Assembly (NCBI GenBank): GCA_012961055.1
Contig: DUAA01000004.1
Location: forward strand, 1-8,937
DNA: 8,937 nt
Source: Nitrospinaceae bacterium
GTDB lineage: Bacteria > Nitrospinota > Nitrospinia > Nitrospinales > VA-1
Direction of reading: 5' to 3'
Position numbers and translations under genes: made by a program
In this document: piece after piece, positions 1 to 5,889 of the stretch
How positions within the stretch are numbered: the first letter of the stretch is position 1
Layout: each line of letters starts with the position of its first letter
The notes under the pieces: model-generated
The model's database searches: none
Seen by the model: the letters and a program-made list of their open reading frames with translations, nothing else
Told to the model about the DNA's origin: nothing

Positions 1-12
1 CCATTACTTTGG

Positions 13-128
13 ATGGGGTTTTTCGGTTTCCAATCTTTTGATATGAAAAATATTTCTGGTGTATTTTTTGGATGTGAAAGTTTTATATAATCTATATGGA
101 TGAATATATGGACTTGTATGGGGTTTTT
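13..128. repeat. Pair of 11-bp direct repeats in AT-rich leader
   Basis: The 11-mer ATGGGGTTTTT occurs at 13-23 and again at 118-128, 105 bp apart start to start, in otherwise AT-rich DNA. No gene is convincing in 1-274. The role is unknown. Two copies of such a simple G4T5 word could be chance. Confidence 0.35.
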
Positions 129-192
129 GTTGATATAGATGAAGAAGTAGTAGTATCTTTTTATATCACTCTAAACCAGCAAATAAAGTCGT

Positions 193-245
193 CTGTAAGT
201 GTAGGAAAAACAGCAACTTACAGGTTCAATAACTACACATATACT
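193..245 (+). promoter_or_regulatory. Candidate promoter with overlapping operator-like inverted repeat
   Basis: A perfect 8-bp inverted repeat, CTGTAAGT at 193-200 and ACTTACAG at 216-223, is separated by 15 bp, giving arm centres 23 bp apart (about two helical turns). The right arm contains a possible -35 box, TTACAG (218-223), spaced 16 bp from a possible -10 box, TATACT (240-245). Transcription would start near 252, about 23 bp before the amidohydrolase start codon. A dimeric regulator bound to the repeat would cover the -35 element and so could repress. The repeat is seen directly; the promoter and operator roles are inferred. Confidence 0.4.
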
Positions 246-274
246 ACACAGTAAATAATAGCACTCATAAATAT

Positions 275-1078
275 ATGAAAAACAAGGAGTTAATTCGAGT
301 CGGCTTTGTTCAAAACAAACCCATTTTTGGTAATATTCATGAAAACCTCGATAGGGTAGAAAAACTTCTCGATGGTCATGATGCTGATTTATTTGTTTTT
401 CCCGAACTTTTTGCAACGGGCTATCAGTTTAAGGACATGGCGGAATCTCGTAGTTTAGCCGAACACATTCCTGGAGGAACCATCACCAATGCTCTTATCG
501 CGCTTGCCCAAAAAACCCATACATATTTTATTGCTGGCCTTTCCGAAATCGAAGCAGACCAAGTTTACAATTCCTCCGTCATCGTAGGTCCTGAGGGCTA
601 TATCGGGAAGTATCGAAAAATCCATCTCTTTGATACGGAAAAAGTCTGTTTTCAAGTGGGCAATCTTCCTCTCAAAATCTATGATATCGCTGGTGCAAAA
701 GTAGGCGTAATGATATGTTTCGATTGGAGGTTCCCTGAAATGGCCAGAACACTTGCTCTTATGGGAGCAGACCTTATCGCTCATCCTTCCAATTTAGTCC
801 TGCCTCATTGCCCGCAGGCTATGATCACACGTTGTCTGGAAAATCGCATCTTTGCGGTCACCGCTGACCGAGCAGGGATAGAAAATCGTACGGAATCTTT
901 AAAATTCATAGGCCAGAGCCAGATTGTCGACCCAGATGGAAACATTCTGGTTCGCGCATCCGAAACCGAAGAAGAAGTTCAAGTCGTTAATATCAATCTG
1001 GAAAAAGCCCGAGAAAAATTTCTTACCCCCCACAATCATATTTTCAATGACCGTCGTGAAGACCTGTATCGCTCTTAG
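275..1078 (+). CDS. Carbon-nitrogen hydrolase (nitrilase superfamily)
   Basis: A 267-residue cytoplasmic enzyme of the nitrilase superfamily, which hydrolyses non-peptide C-N bonds in amides, carbamoyl compounds or nitriles through a cysteine thiol. The full Glu-Lys-Cys triad is visible: Glu44 in FPELFATGY, Lys115 in YRKIHLF and Cys148 in MICFDWRFPE. The length is typical of single-domain members (about 260-290 residues). The MICFDWRFPE form of the Cys motif and the short length suit the omega-amidase, carbamoylputrescine-amidase or aliphatic amidase-like branches better than true nitrilases, but the substrate cannot be fixed from sequence. The ATG at 275 gives the usual short lead before the first beta strand (IRVGFVQ), although no clear Shine-Dalgarno sequence precedes it. 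The gene appears monocistronic, with a candidate promoter and inverted repeat upstream and about 395 bp of non-coding DNA downstream. Confidence 0.93.
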   Translation: MKNKELIRVGFVQNKPIFGNIHENLDRVEKLLDGHDADLFVFPELFATGYQFKDMAESRSLAEHIPGGTITNALIALAQKTHTYFIAGLSEIEADQVYNSSVIVGPEGYIGKYRKIHLFDTEKVCFQVGNLPLKIYDIAGAKVGVMICFDWRFPEMARTLALMGADLIAHPSNLVLPHCPQAMITRCLENRIFAVTADRAGIENRTESLKFIGQSQIVDPDGNILVRASETEEEVQVVNINLEKAREKFLTPHNHIFNDRREDLYRS

Positions 1079-1214
1079 CGCCCCTCAAACACATAGAAGC
1101 AAAAAAGAGGAATTATTTATAGAATGTAGAGCAAGTAGGTAAATAAAATTGCCTCGGACTTAAGGATTCCAGACATTTCCTCCCCCAACATCTCAATATA
1201 TTTGCTTTTTTTGA

Positions 1215-1231
1215 AGCTGTCCTAGACAGCT
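1215..1231. repeat. 17-bp palindrome (7-bp arms, 3-bp centre)
   Basis: AGCTGTC (1215-1221), centre CTA, then GACAGCT (1225-1231): a perfect inverted repeat. It is not followed by a T tract on the plus strand, and on the minus strand it is followed by A-rich rather than T-rich sequence, so it is not an intrinsic terminator. A protein-binding site is possible but unproven. Confidence 0.35.
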
Positions 1232-1375
1232 AAGTCAATATTCCTTTAATTTACTCTTCCCTCAATGCCATCACCTATAACATTTATTCGCTGCTATCTA
1301 GGGCAGTCCCTTTTTACATTACATTGTAAGTTAATCAGCTATCTAGCATTATTTGTGAATGACCATTTAAAAAAT

Positions 1376-1405
1376 TTGATGTATCGGTTAAAATGTAGGT
1401 ATAGA
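1376..1405 (+). promoter_or_regulatory. Possible sigma-70-type promoter for the DUF1566 gene
   Basis: TTGATG (1376-1381) and TATAGA (1400-1405) are separated by 18 bp, about 70 bp upstream of the DUF1566 start. The -35 box matches the consensus at four of six positions and the -10 box at four of six. In AT-rich DNA such matches arise often by chance. Confidence 0.28.
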
Positions 1406-1473
1406 TTTAACTTGAAGATTGGTGACTCCCCAACAGTAGAAAAAGGAGCCCTAATAATACTGAGAGGAATGGA

Positions 1474-1902
1474 ATGGATAACGTAAAGTCACGTTTTTTA
1501 AAAAGAGATGATGGAACTATTTATGATTCACTGACCAGCGTCACCTGGCTGGCAAACGACTCCCGTTTGGATCTGGATAAAGAGGTGTCTTACGCAGAAG
1601 CGGAAGAATATCTGAAAAAAACTAACGAAAAAAAAGTGGGGGGCTTTGACGATTGGCGCATTCCTACCACTCATGAAGCATTATCCCTTTATGATAAAGA
1701 CAAACTAAATAAAGATGTTAAGGGCGGTGACATTCATCTTGATTCGGTGTTTCCCCCTGGTGCCGCAAACTGCACCTGGACCGCCTCCACACGCGGAAAA
1801 GAAGCACAAATCTTTTTTTATATGAATGGGTGTGCCTATTGGTACCAAAAGGATGACAAAACCATTTCCCACGCGGTACGTCCTGTTCGCCGTAGCAATT
1901 AA
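1474..1902 (+). CDS. Stand-alone DUF1566 (Lcl C-terminal) domain protein
   Basis: A 142-residue protein that is almost entirely one DUF1566/Lcl C-terminal domain. Family hallmarks occur in order: a start such as RFLKRDDGTIYDSLTSVTW (residues 7-25), the GGFDDWRIPT block (57-65), a CTWTAST strand (100-106) and the closing HAVRPVR (133-139). The domain is a sugar-binding-like fold found mostly in secreted or surface proteins and has no known enzymatic activity. This copy has no signal peptide or membrane segment, so it is either cytoplasmic or exported by an unseen route. The ATG at 1474 is preceded by a good Shine-Dalgarno sequence, GAGAGGA (1462-1468); a nearby ATG at 1469 runs into a stop after five codons. 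The gene stands alone between non-coding stretches, with a terminator near 2021-2053. Confidence 0.82.
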   Translation: MDNVKSRFLKRDDGTIYDSLTSVTWLANDSRLDLDKEVSYAEAEEYLKKTNEKKVGGFDDWRIPTTHEALSLYDKDKLNKDVKGGDIHLDSVFPPGAANCTWTASTRGKEAQIFFYMNGCAYWYQKDDKTISHAVRPVRRSN

Positions 1903-1903
1903 A

Positions 1904-1924
1904 GAGGGGCCCATTGTGCCCCTT
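1904..1924 (+). other. Short GC stem-loop just after the DUF1566 stop
   Basis: AGGGGC (1905-1910) pairs with GCCCCT (1918-1923), with a G-T wobble extending the stem, around a 7-nt loop. No T run follows, so it is a weak candidate for termination and may instead stabilise the mRNA 3' end. Confidence 0.35.
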
Positions 1925-2010
1925 CGCACCTGTGCCGGCGAGCCACCAATTGCAAATAGGAAAAACTCCCCAAGCTGCCGATATCTTCTGCTAACCAGAT
2001 AATTTAATAG

Positions 2011-2616
2011 CTAATTGGCCCCGCGCCCAGTGGTGGTTGGGTGCGCGGTTTTTACATTGGGAACTTGTAGGCCAAAGTAGGGAACAAGCTCATTGGGAAC
2101 CGACAACATACGGTAGAGAATATGAAAATCTTCATCAGAAATATCTTGCTTTAACAGTTGTTGAACCTGATCGGTAGATACGATCTGCTGTGAAGGCTCA
2201 TCGAACATCGTTACACCCACACCCACCCAATGGGTATGGATAAACTGCTGTTGCACCAGACTTTCCACACCGGTACTGTATTGCATGGACTTTCTAATAA
2301 TATGCTGGGCAATATAAGCAGGAACACATCTCCCCACTGCAATCACTTTCGAAGTCTCACCCATAGGATAAACTCTCAAAGCCACACGAGTGGAGCCAAT
2401 CTCTCCAAACTCTTTAAAAACCTGTTTCCTTTTTTTGCGATAAGTTTTTGAAATATAACCCTCAATTTTGATGCGTTTTTTATCTACTGGTTCACATTTT
2501 ACTTCTGCAAACGTAGTAGAGGTGCCTATCAACCCTAGAACTATAAAAACAGGAATACCCCGTCCAATAAAATACTTCAACAATTGTTTAATCCGATCCT
2601 TTTTATTTTGTATCAT
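2011..2616 (-). CDS. Exported protein of unknown family
   Basis: A 201-residue protein I do not recognise. Residues 1-37 look like a Sec signal peptide: a basic n-region (KKDRIKQLLK), a hydrophobic core (IPVFIVLGLIG) and a likely cleavage after Ala37 (TFA/EV). The mature part has two cysteines, Cys41 and Cys97, that could form a disulfide in the periplasm, a basic patch (KTYRKKRKQ, 58-66) and a VGRCVPAYIAQHIIRK segment (94-109) followed by a Gln-rich, mixed alpha/beta C-terminal part. The ATG at 2616 was chosen because AGGAAAG lies just upstream and it gives a clean signal peptide; a TTG at 2646 would add ten residues without benefit. The gene lies 66 bp downstream of the small membrane protein gene on the same strand and may share its transcript. 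The last residues (TTTGRGAN) overlap a terminator for the opposite strand. The open frame is sound; the function is unknown. Confidence 0.72.
   Translation of the reverse strand: MIQNKKDRIKQLLKYFIGRGIPVFIVLGLIGTSTTFAEVKCEPVDKKRIKIEGYISKTYRKKRKQVFKEFGEIGSTRVALRVYPMGETSKVIAVGRCVPAYIAQHIIRKSMQYSTGVESLVQQQFIHTHWVGVGVTMFDEPSQQIVSTDQVQQLLKQDISDEDFHILYRMLSVPNELVPYFGLQVPNVKTAHPTTTGRGAN
2021..2053 (+). terminator. Rho-independent terminator for the DUF1566 transcript
   Basis: CCGCGC (2021-2026) pairs perfectly with GCGCGG (2043-2048), and the stem can be extended past a bulged T by two C-G pairs. TTTTT (2049-2053) follows at once, as expected of an intrinsic terminator read on the plus strand. It lies about 120 bp after the DUF1566 stop and wholly within the last codons of the convergent minus-strand gene, whose C-terminal residues are therefore encoded by terminator DNA. 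On the minus strand the stem has no T tract, so it would act in one direction only. Confidence 0.68.
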
Positions 2617-2682
2617 CAGCTTTCCTGTTTCTTTAGTTAAAGACAAATCCTCTGTTATAATATATAGACTCGTTTGCTCTGT

Positions 2683-2922
2683 TTATGACATCGATTGTTT
2701 TTCAATAAACTCTTCAGCGCTTTGTTTGCTTGAAAAATAATAATCTTTTCCTTTAATGGTTTTTTTGATCGCTTCAGATTTGGGAATATACACTCCATTA
2801 TTGGGATCCATGACCATTTCTGTGGCTTCTTGTTCCGGTGACGATGTTTTTGAAGGAAAAAGCGCACGCGCAACAAATATCAGCAGAACTACAACAATTC
2901 CAAATAGTGCTAAACGGACCAT
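2683..2922 (-). CDS. Small membrane-anchored YHS-like protein lacking cysteines
   Basis: A 79-residue protein with one N-terminal membrane helix (residues 4-21, ALFGIVVVLLIFVARAL), a polar linker and a short soluble domain (36-75). The domain pattern MVMDPNNGVYIPKSEA then DYYFSSKQSAEEFIEK matches the layout of small membrane-tethered YHS-like (PP0621-type) proteins, in which a DP-x-C-G-x-Y-x-P motif and a later YYFCS-x-x-C stretch supply metal-binding cysteines. Here the expected Cys positions are Asn41 or Asn42, Ser64 and Ser67, and the protein has no cysteine at all. It probably faces the periplasm or cytoplasm as a tethered domain without the usual metal site. The ATG at 2922 follows a G-rich stretch (GGGGG) that can serve as a ribosome binding site. 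It is divergent from rpoH and upstream of the exported-protein gene. The family assignment rests on pattern memory only. Confidence 0.7.
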   Translation of the reverse strand: MVRLALFGIVVVLLIFVARALFPSKTSSPEQEATEMVMDPNNGVYIPKSEAIKKTIKGKDYYFSSKQSAEEFIEKQSMS

Positions 2923-2928
2923 ACCCCC

Positions 2929-2957
2929 ATTTTAAAGTTTCGTAGCACTAAATACAA
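2929..2957 (-). promoter_or_regulatory. Possible minus-strand promoter for the YHS-like gene
   Basis: Read on the minus strand, TTGTAT (2957-2952) and TAAAAT (2934-2929) are separated by exactly 17 bp. Transcription would then begin at or next to the start codon at 2922, giving an almost leaderless mRNA, which conflicts with using the upstream G-run as a ribosome binding site. The match is therefore only suggestive. Confidence 0.25.
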
Positions 2958-2972
2958 CCCAGCTTTAGCAGG

Positions 2973-3002
2973 TTGGAACCACCATTAATACTGCTATATA
3001 AT
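2973..3002 (+). promoter_or_regulatory. Probable sigma-70-type promoter for rpoH-fumC
   Basis: TTGGAA (2973-2978) is followed after 18 bp by a perfect TATAAT (2997-3002). The start point would be near 3009, leaving a leader of about 18 nt before the rpoH ATG. The 104-bp divergent gap is the only intergenic space available to drive the rpoH-fumC pair. No sigma-32-type -35/-10 pair was evident by eye. Confidence 0.5.
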
Positions 3003-3026
3003 TGACAATTTCAGTTTTTCTAAATT

Positions 3027-3959
3027 ATGAACGATGAAAAAAAATTAGATTTGGATAAACCGGATCAAAAAAAATCCTTGATTCCGGCGGTTCGGGCAAA
3101 AGGATCGTTGGTCCCACTGGACCCATATGCTGCCTATCTTAAAGAAGTTCGCAAATATCCTGCCCTGACAGAAGAGGAAGAAAAAGAGTTAGCTATTCGA
3201 TATAAAGAAGACGACGATCTTGAAGCCGCTTATAAACTAACAACTGCCAATTTAATGCTGGTCATTAAAATTGCCATGACTTTCAAGCGCGAATGGCAAA
3301 ACCTGATGGATCTTATTCAGGAAGGCAATATTGGTCTAATGAAAGCGGTTAAAAATTTTGATCCCTTTCGCGGGGTACGTCTCTCTGCATACGCCACATG
3401 GTGGATCAAGTCATACATTTTGAAACATATTCTCGATAACTGGAGACTGGTGCGGGTAGGTACCACCAACCAACGGCGAAAGTTATTGTTCAATTTGAAA
3501 AAAGAAAAAGAAAAGTTGGAACAAGAAGGGTTTGATCCCACCACTAAGCTACTGGCCGAGCGGTTTGGGGTGGATGAAGGAGAAATTATTGACGTCTCCG
3601 CCAGCATCGGCGCTATGGATGTTTCCATTGACACCCCTGCTCACCCCAATAGTACCGTGACTCCTGCGCAAACTCTTTCGCAGGGCGGACTTTCAGTCGA
3701 AAGTAATACTGAACTCAAACAGCTACGTGAAATTCTTAATGATAATATTGATAATTTTAAAACTGGATTAAACCCCAACGAAATTGAAATTCTCAACAAC
3801 CGTGTTCTTTCTGAAGACCCTTTATCGTTACAGGAAATTGGTGACCGCAGAGGAGTTACCCGAGAAGCCATACGCCAGGCTGAACAACGGTTACTGAAAA
3901 AATTTAAAAAATTTATTGTAGAAAACATGCCGGAAGCAGCTGACTATTTTAAAAACTGA
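3027..3959 (+). CDS. rpoH: RNA polymerase sigma-32 factor (RpoH)
   Basis: A 310-residue sigma-70-family factor of the heat-shock (sigma-32) type, which directs RNA polymerase to chaperone and protease promoters. Domains in order: region 1.2 ([21 protein letters not shown], about 32-52); region 2 with the core-binding block [19 protein letters not shown] (95-113) and the -10 recognition/melting block [10 protein letters not shown] (119-128); the RpoH box QRRKLLFNL (149-157), which separates this group from housekeeping sigma factors; and region 4 with a helix-turn-helix ([27 protein letters not shown], about 266-292) that reads the -35 box. The length is slightly above the E. coli protein (284). 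The ATG at 3027 has no obvious Shine-Dalgarno sequence in its short AU-rich leader, which may signal structure- or temperature-dependent translation, though no clear thermosensor hairpin is seen. It is followed closely by fumC. The assignment as RpoH is firm; target genes are not visible here. Confidence 0.93.
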   Translation: MNDEKKLDLDKPDQKKSLIPAVRAKGSLVPLDPYAAYLKEVRKYPALTEEEEKELAIRYKEDDDLEAAYKLTTANLMLVIKIAMTFKREWQNLMDLIQEGNIGLMKAVKNFDPFRGVRLSAYATWWIKSYILKHILDNWRLVRVGTTNQRRKLLFNLKKEKEKLEQEGFDPTTKLLAERFGVDEGEIIDVSASIGAMDVSIDTPAHPNSTVTPAQTLSQGGLSVESNTELKQLREILNDNIDNFKTGLNPNEIEILNNRVLSEDPLSLQEIGDRRGVTREAIRQAEQRLLKKFKKFIVENMPEAADYFKN

Positions 3960-3970
3960 GGAGGCGCATT
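3958..3970 (+). promoter_or_regulatory. Strong Shine-Dalgarno of fumC overlapping the rpoH stop
   Basis: GAGGAGG (3958-3964) begins inside the TGA stop of rpoH (3957-3959) and ends six bases before the fumC ATG at 3971. This layout favours translational coupling, with ribosomes ending rpoH close to the fumC start. It contrasts with the missing Shine-Dalgarno of rpoH. Confidence 0.8.
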
Positions 3971-5362
3971 ATGAGTACCCGGATCGAAAGCGACAGTATG
4001 GGAGAGATTGATGTTCCAGCTGATAGTTACTATGGAGCCCAAACCGCACGATCATTGATCCACTTTAGTATCGGCATCGAAACCATGCCACGCGAAATAA
4101 TCCGAGGAATGGGCATTCTGAAAAAGGCCTCAGCCATGGTTAATTGCGAATTAGGACTTATGTCAGAACAAATTAAAGACTTGGTCTGCCAGGCAGCAGA
4201 CGAAGTGATCGCCGGAAAACTGGATGAACATTTTCCCTTGAGCGTTTGGCAAACGGGTAGTGGTACTCAATCCAACATGAACAGCAACGAAGTGATAGCA
4301 AACCGAGCTATTGAAATAGCCGGTGGAACCATTGGTTCAAAAGATCCGGTACATCCTAACGACCATGTGAATATGGGCCAGTCTTCTAACGATACCTTCC
4401 CCACAGCTATGCATATCGCAGCTGTAGAACGTATTCGCGATACACTTATCCCTTCAATCTCAACCCTGACTGAGTCATTTCGTCGGAAATCCAATGATTT
4501 TAAAGACATCATAAAAATCGGTCGAACACATTTAATGGATGCAACCCCGCTCACACTTGGCCAAGAATTCAGCGGATACACCACTCAGTTAGAATACGCG
4601 CTTGATCGTATTAATGGCTGCATGCCAAGAATGTATCAAATCGCCTTGGGGGGAACAGCCGTGGGTACCGGCCTCAACTCACACAAGGATTTCGCCGTAA
4701 AAGTGGCTAGTCAAATCTCTGAAATCACTGGCTGCCCATTTATTACCGCACCCAACAAATTTGAATCTCTCGCGGCCCACGATGCTATTGTCGAGGCCAG
4801 CGGTGTTCTAAAAACTATTGCCTGTTCTCTAATGAAAATTGCTAACGATGTACGCTGGCTCGGGTCTGGTCCTCGATGTGGAATTGGGGAAATCATCTTA
4901 CCTGCTAATGAACCGGGTAGCTCCATCATGCCAGGGAAAGTCAATCCCACCCAGTCTGAAGCGATGACCATGGTTGCAGCGCAAGTGATCGGTAACGATA
5001 CCACGATTAATGTAGGCGGGTGTTCCGGTCATTTTGAGCTCAATGTTTTTAAACCGGTGATGATTTATAATCTTCTTCAATCCATTCGCCTGCTTGCTGA
5101 TTCCTGCAGATCTTTCAATGACCATTGTGTAGTCGGAATTGAGCCTAATAAAACCCAAATCAACAAACACCTAAATGGTTCGCTCATGCTAGTCACAGCT
5201 CTCAATCCACATATTGGTTACGACAATGCCGCTAAAGTTGCCAAAAAAGCATACCAAGAGAACAGTACCTTGAAAAAAGCGGCGGAGGAATTGAATCTGC
5301 TTACACCCAAAGAGTTTGACGAAAAAGTGCGGCCTGAAAAGATGATCGGCCCGAAGAAATAA
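3971..5362 (+). CDS. fumC: Class II fumarate hydratase (FumC)
   Basis: A 463-residue iron-independent fumarase, which interconverts fumarate and L-malate in the citric acid cycle; it acts as a cytoplasmic homotetramer. Family blocks are intact: [12 protein letters not shown] (97-108) and [11 protein letters not shown] (136-146), which shape the active site; [16 protein letters not shown] (184-199) with the catalytic-region His187; and the superfamily signature [10 protein letters not shown] (316-325) carrying the catalytic serine on its flexible loop. The length equals the usual class II size (about 460-467). The oxygen-stable, metal-free class fits an aerobic or microaerobic cell. Start chosen for its strong Shine-Dalgarno sequence six bases upstream. 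It is co-transcribed with rpoH, 11 bp apart, so heat-shock sigma synthesis and fumarase are likely under one promoter. A related aspartase or argininosuccinate lyase function is unlikely, because the fumarase-type GRTHLMDA and [13 protein letters not shown] blocks are both present. Confidence 0.96.
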   Translation: MSTRIESDSMGEIDVPADSYYGAQTARSLIHFSIGIETMPREIIRGMGILKKASAMVNCELGLMSEQIKDLVCQAADEVIAGKLDEHFPLSVWQTGSGTQSNMNSNEVIANRAIEIAGGTIGSKDPVHPNDHVNMGQSSNDTFPTAMHIAAVERIRDTLIPSISTLTESFRRKSNDFKDIIKIGRTHLMDATPLTLGQEFSGYTTQLEYALDRINGCMPRMYQIALGGTAVGTGLNSHKDFAVKVASQISEITGCPFITAPNKFESLAAHDAIVEASGVLKTIACSLMKIANDVRWLGSGPRCGIGEIILPANEPGSSIMPGKVNPTQSEAMTMVAAQVIGNDTTINVGGCSGHFELNVFKPVMIYNLLQSIRLLADSCRSFNDHCVVGIEPNKTQINKHLNGSLMLVTALNPHIGYDNAAKVAKKAYQENSTLKKAAEELNLLTPKEFDEKVRPEKMIGPKK

Positions 5363-5366
5363 CAAC

Positions 5367-5402
5367 CCCAGATTCTTTTAAAAACCCAAAGTTTTTCCTG
5401 GG
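5367..5402 (+). other. Stem-loop between fumC and the small ORF
   Basis: An inner stem AAAAAC/GTTTTT (5380-5385 with 5391-5396) lies inside outer arms CCCAG (5367-5371) and CTGGG (5398-5402), with an uneven internal loop. The 3' outer arm includes the first bases of the purine-rich GGGAG that would serve as Shine-Dalgarno sequence for the small ORF at 5414. It may stabilise the fumC mRNA end or limit access to that site. It is not a standard terminator, since no T run follows. Confidence 0.35.
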
Positions 5403-5413
5403 AGAAAGAAATT

Positions 5414-5497
5414 ATGTTTCAAAATTGGGAAACTTTTATAGGGATTGTGGTCGTACTTGTTATTTTGCTTCCAATAATTCTAAAAAAACTTTATTGA
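5414..5497 (+). CDS. Possible 27-residue single-pass membrane protein
   Basis: A short open frame, ATG at 5414 to TGA at 5495-5497, encodes 27 residues: a polar start (MFQNWETF), an uninterrupted hydrophobic helix (IGIVVVLVILLPII, residues 9-22) and a basic end (KKLY). This is the architecture of small single-pass bacterial membrane proteins with the positive end likely in the cytoplasm. A purine-rich GGGAGAAAG lies upstream, though at a somewhat long distance (about 10 nt). It starts 51 bp after fumC on the same strand and could be translated from the same transcript, upstream of the terminator-like structure at 5525-5593. It resembles in size and form accessory peptides of membrane complexes (CydX- or KdpF-like), but no family match is claimed. 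Chance occurrence cannot be excluded for so short a frame. Confidence 0.42.
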   Translation: MFQNWETFIGIVVVLVILLPIILKKLY

Positions 5498-5524
5498 TCA
5501 GAATAAAAATTTTGCTCAATCTTT

Positions 5525-5593
5525 GGTGGGTATCGATGGAATTAAAATTGTCTACCAGGTCTAGATCACTCCTGGTCCCACCTATTTTCTTTT
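5525..5593 (+). terminator. Terminator-like structure ending the rpoH-fumC unit
   Basis: Two nested pairings abut: outer GGTGGG (5525-5530) with CCCACC (5577-5582), and inner ACCAGG (5554-5559) with CCTGGT (5571-5576). The inner 3' arm is directly followed by the outer 3' arm, so the helices could stack. A T-rich stretch, TATTTTCTTTT (5583-5593), follows, which fits an intrinsic terminator on the plus strand. The T tract is interrupted and the outer loop is large, so efficiency is uncertain; a small structured RNA is the alternative. Confidence 0.45.
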
Positions 5594-5702
5594 GAATTCA
5601 ACCCATCTGAGCGATCGGCATCTTCCTTTTGAACCTGCATAGAGGCATTCTGGATAAAGCTATTAAGAGCGGTTGAACCGAGTCGGCCACTTTTCCACTC
5701 AT
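5566..5702 (-). pseudogene. Possible small gene broken by a one-base frameshift
   Basis: On the minus strand an ATG at 5702 follows a good Shine-Dalgarno sequence (GGAGGG, eight bases away) and reads MSGK, then continues in a poorly protein-like frame to a stop at 5598. If one A were added to the A4 run just after the fourth codon, or ribosomes slipped back one base there, the frame would run to the TGA at 5568-5566 and give about 45 residues. That product is strongly hydrophilic and plausible, with segments such as GRLGSTALNSFIQNASMQ and a charged end (KENRWDQE). It lies about 190 bp downstream of nadA. It could be a degraded gene, a real gene with a base-call error in the homopolymer, or chance. 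No family is recognised. Confidence 0.3.
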
Positions 5703-5889
5703 TGAATTACCCTCCACCAAACAGATGTTTTATCAGGCGATTCCTTGCCCTGTATATTTTATCGGTGGCATAAACTGCCTTAAGCCTTTATTTGATATGC
5801 CTTATAGGTTCCAAAAAACAAGGAGTTTTAGTTACTGTTGGCGAGTGAAGACAGAAAAAAACTATTTCCATATCATCTAATTAAGAAGA

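Larger units (their letters stand above)
1079..1473. other. Intergenic region without a convincing gene
   Basis: About 395 bp between the amidohydrolase and the DUF1566 gene. A 73-codon open frame (1265-1486) crosses it, but it has no ribosome binding site, an unstructured composition and an overlap with the well-supported gene at 1474. The region holds a 17-bp palindrome (1215-1231), two copies of the 9-mer GCTATCTAG (1293-1301 and 1338-1346, 45 bp apart) and a possible promoter (1376-1405). No tRNA or recognisable RNA family is seen. Confidence 0.5.
5498..5889. other. Intergenic region between fumC unit and nadA
   Basis: About 390 bp between the two convergent transcription units. It contains a terminator-like structure for the plus strand (5525-5593), a possible broken small gene on the minus strand (5566-5702) and AT-rich sequence after nadA. 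After the nadA stop the minus strand has a run of seven Ts (near 5853-5847), but no clear hairpin precedes it, so the end of the nadA transcript is not located. No RNA gene is recognised. Confidence 0.45.

Noticed and set aside
1..90. Open frame entering from the left edge on the plus strand, ending in TAA at 88-90
   Set aside because: Only 29 codons are visible, the composition is AT-driven and no family pattern is recognisable, so it cannot be called as a gene end.
171..416. 81-codon minus-strand frame over the start of the amidohydrolase gene
   Set aside because: It is antisense to a well-supported gene and has low-complexity Tyr/Cys-rich content without a ribosome binding site.
1265..1486. 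73-codon plus-strand frame before the DUF1566 gene
   Set aside because: It has no Shine-Dalgarno sequence, ends inside the DUF1566 gene and its composition reflects AT-rich non-coding DNA.
5598..5702. 34-residue product of the unshifted minus-strand small frame as a pupylation tag (Pup/UBact)
   Set aside because: It does not end in the Gly-Gly-Gln/Glu or related C-terminus of Pup-like modifiers and has no acidic helical pattern; it also lies downstream of nadA rather than beside prcB.
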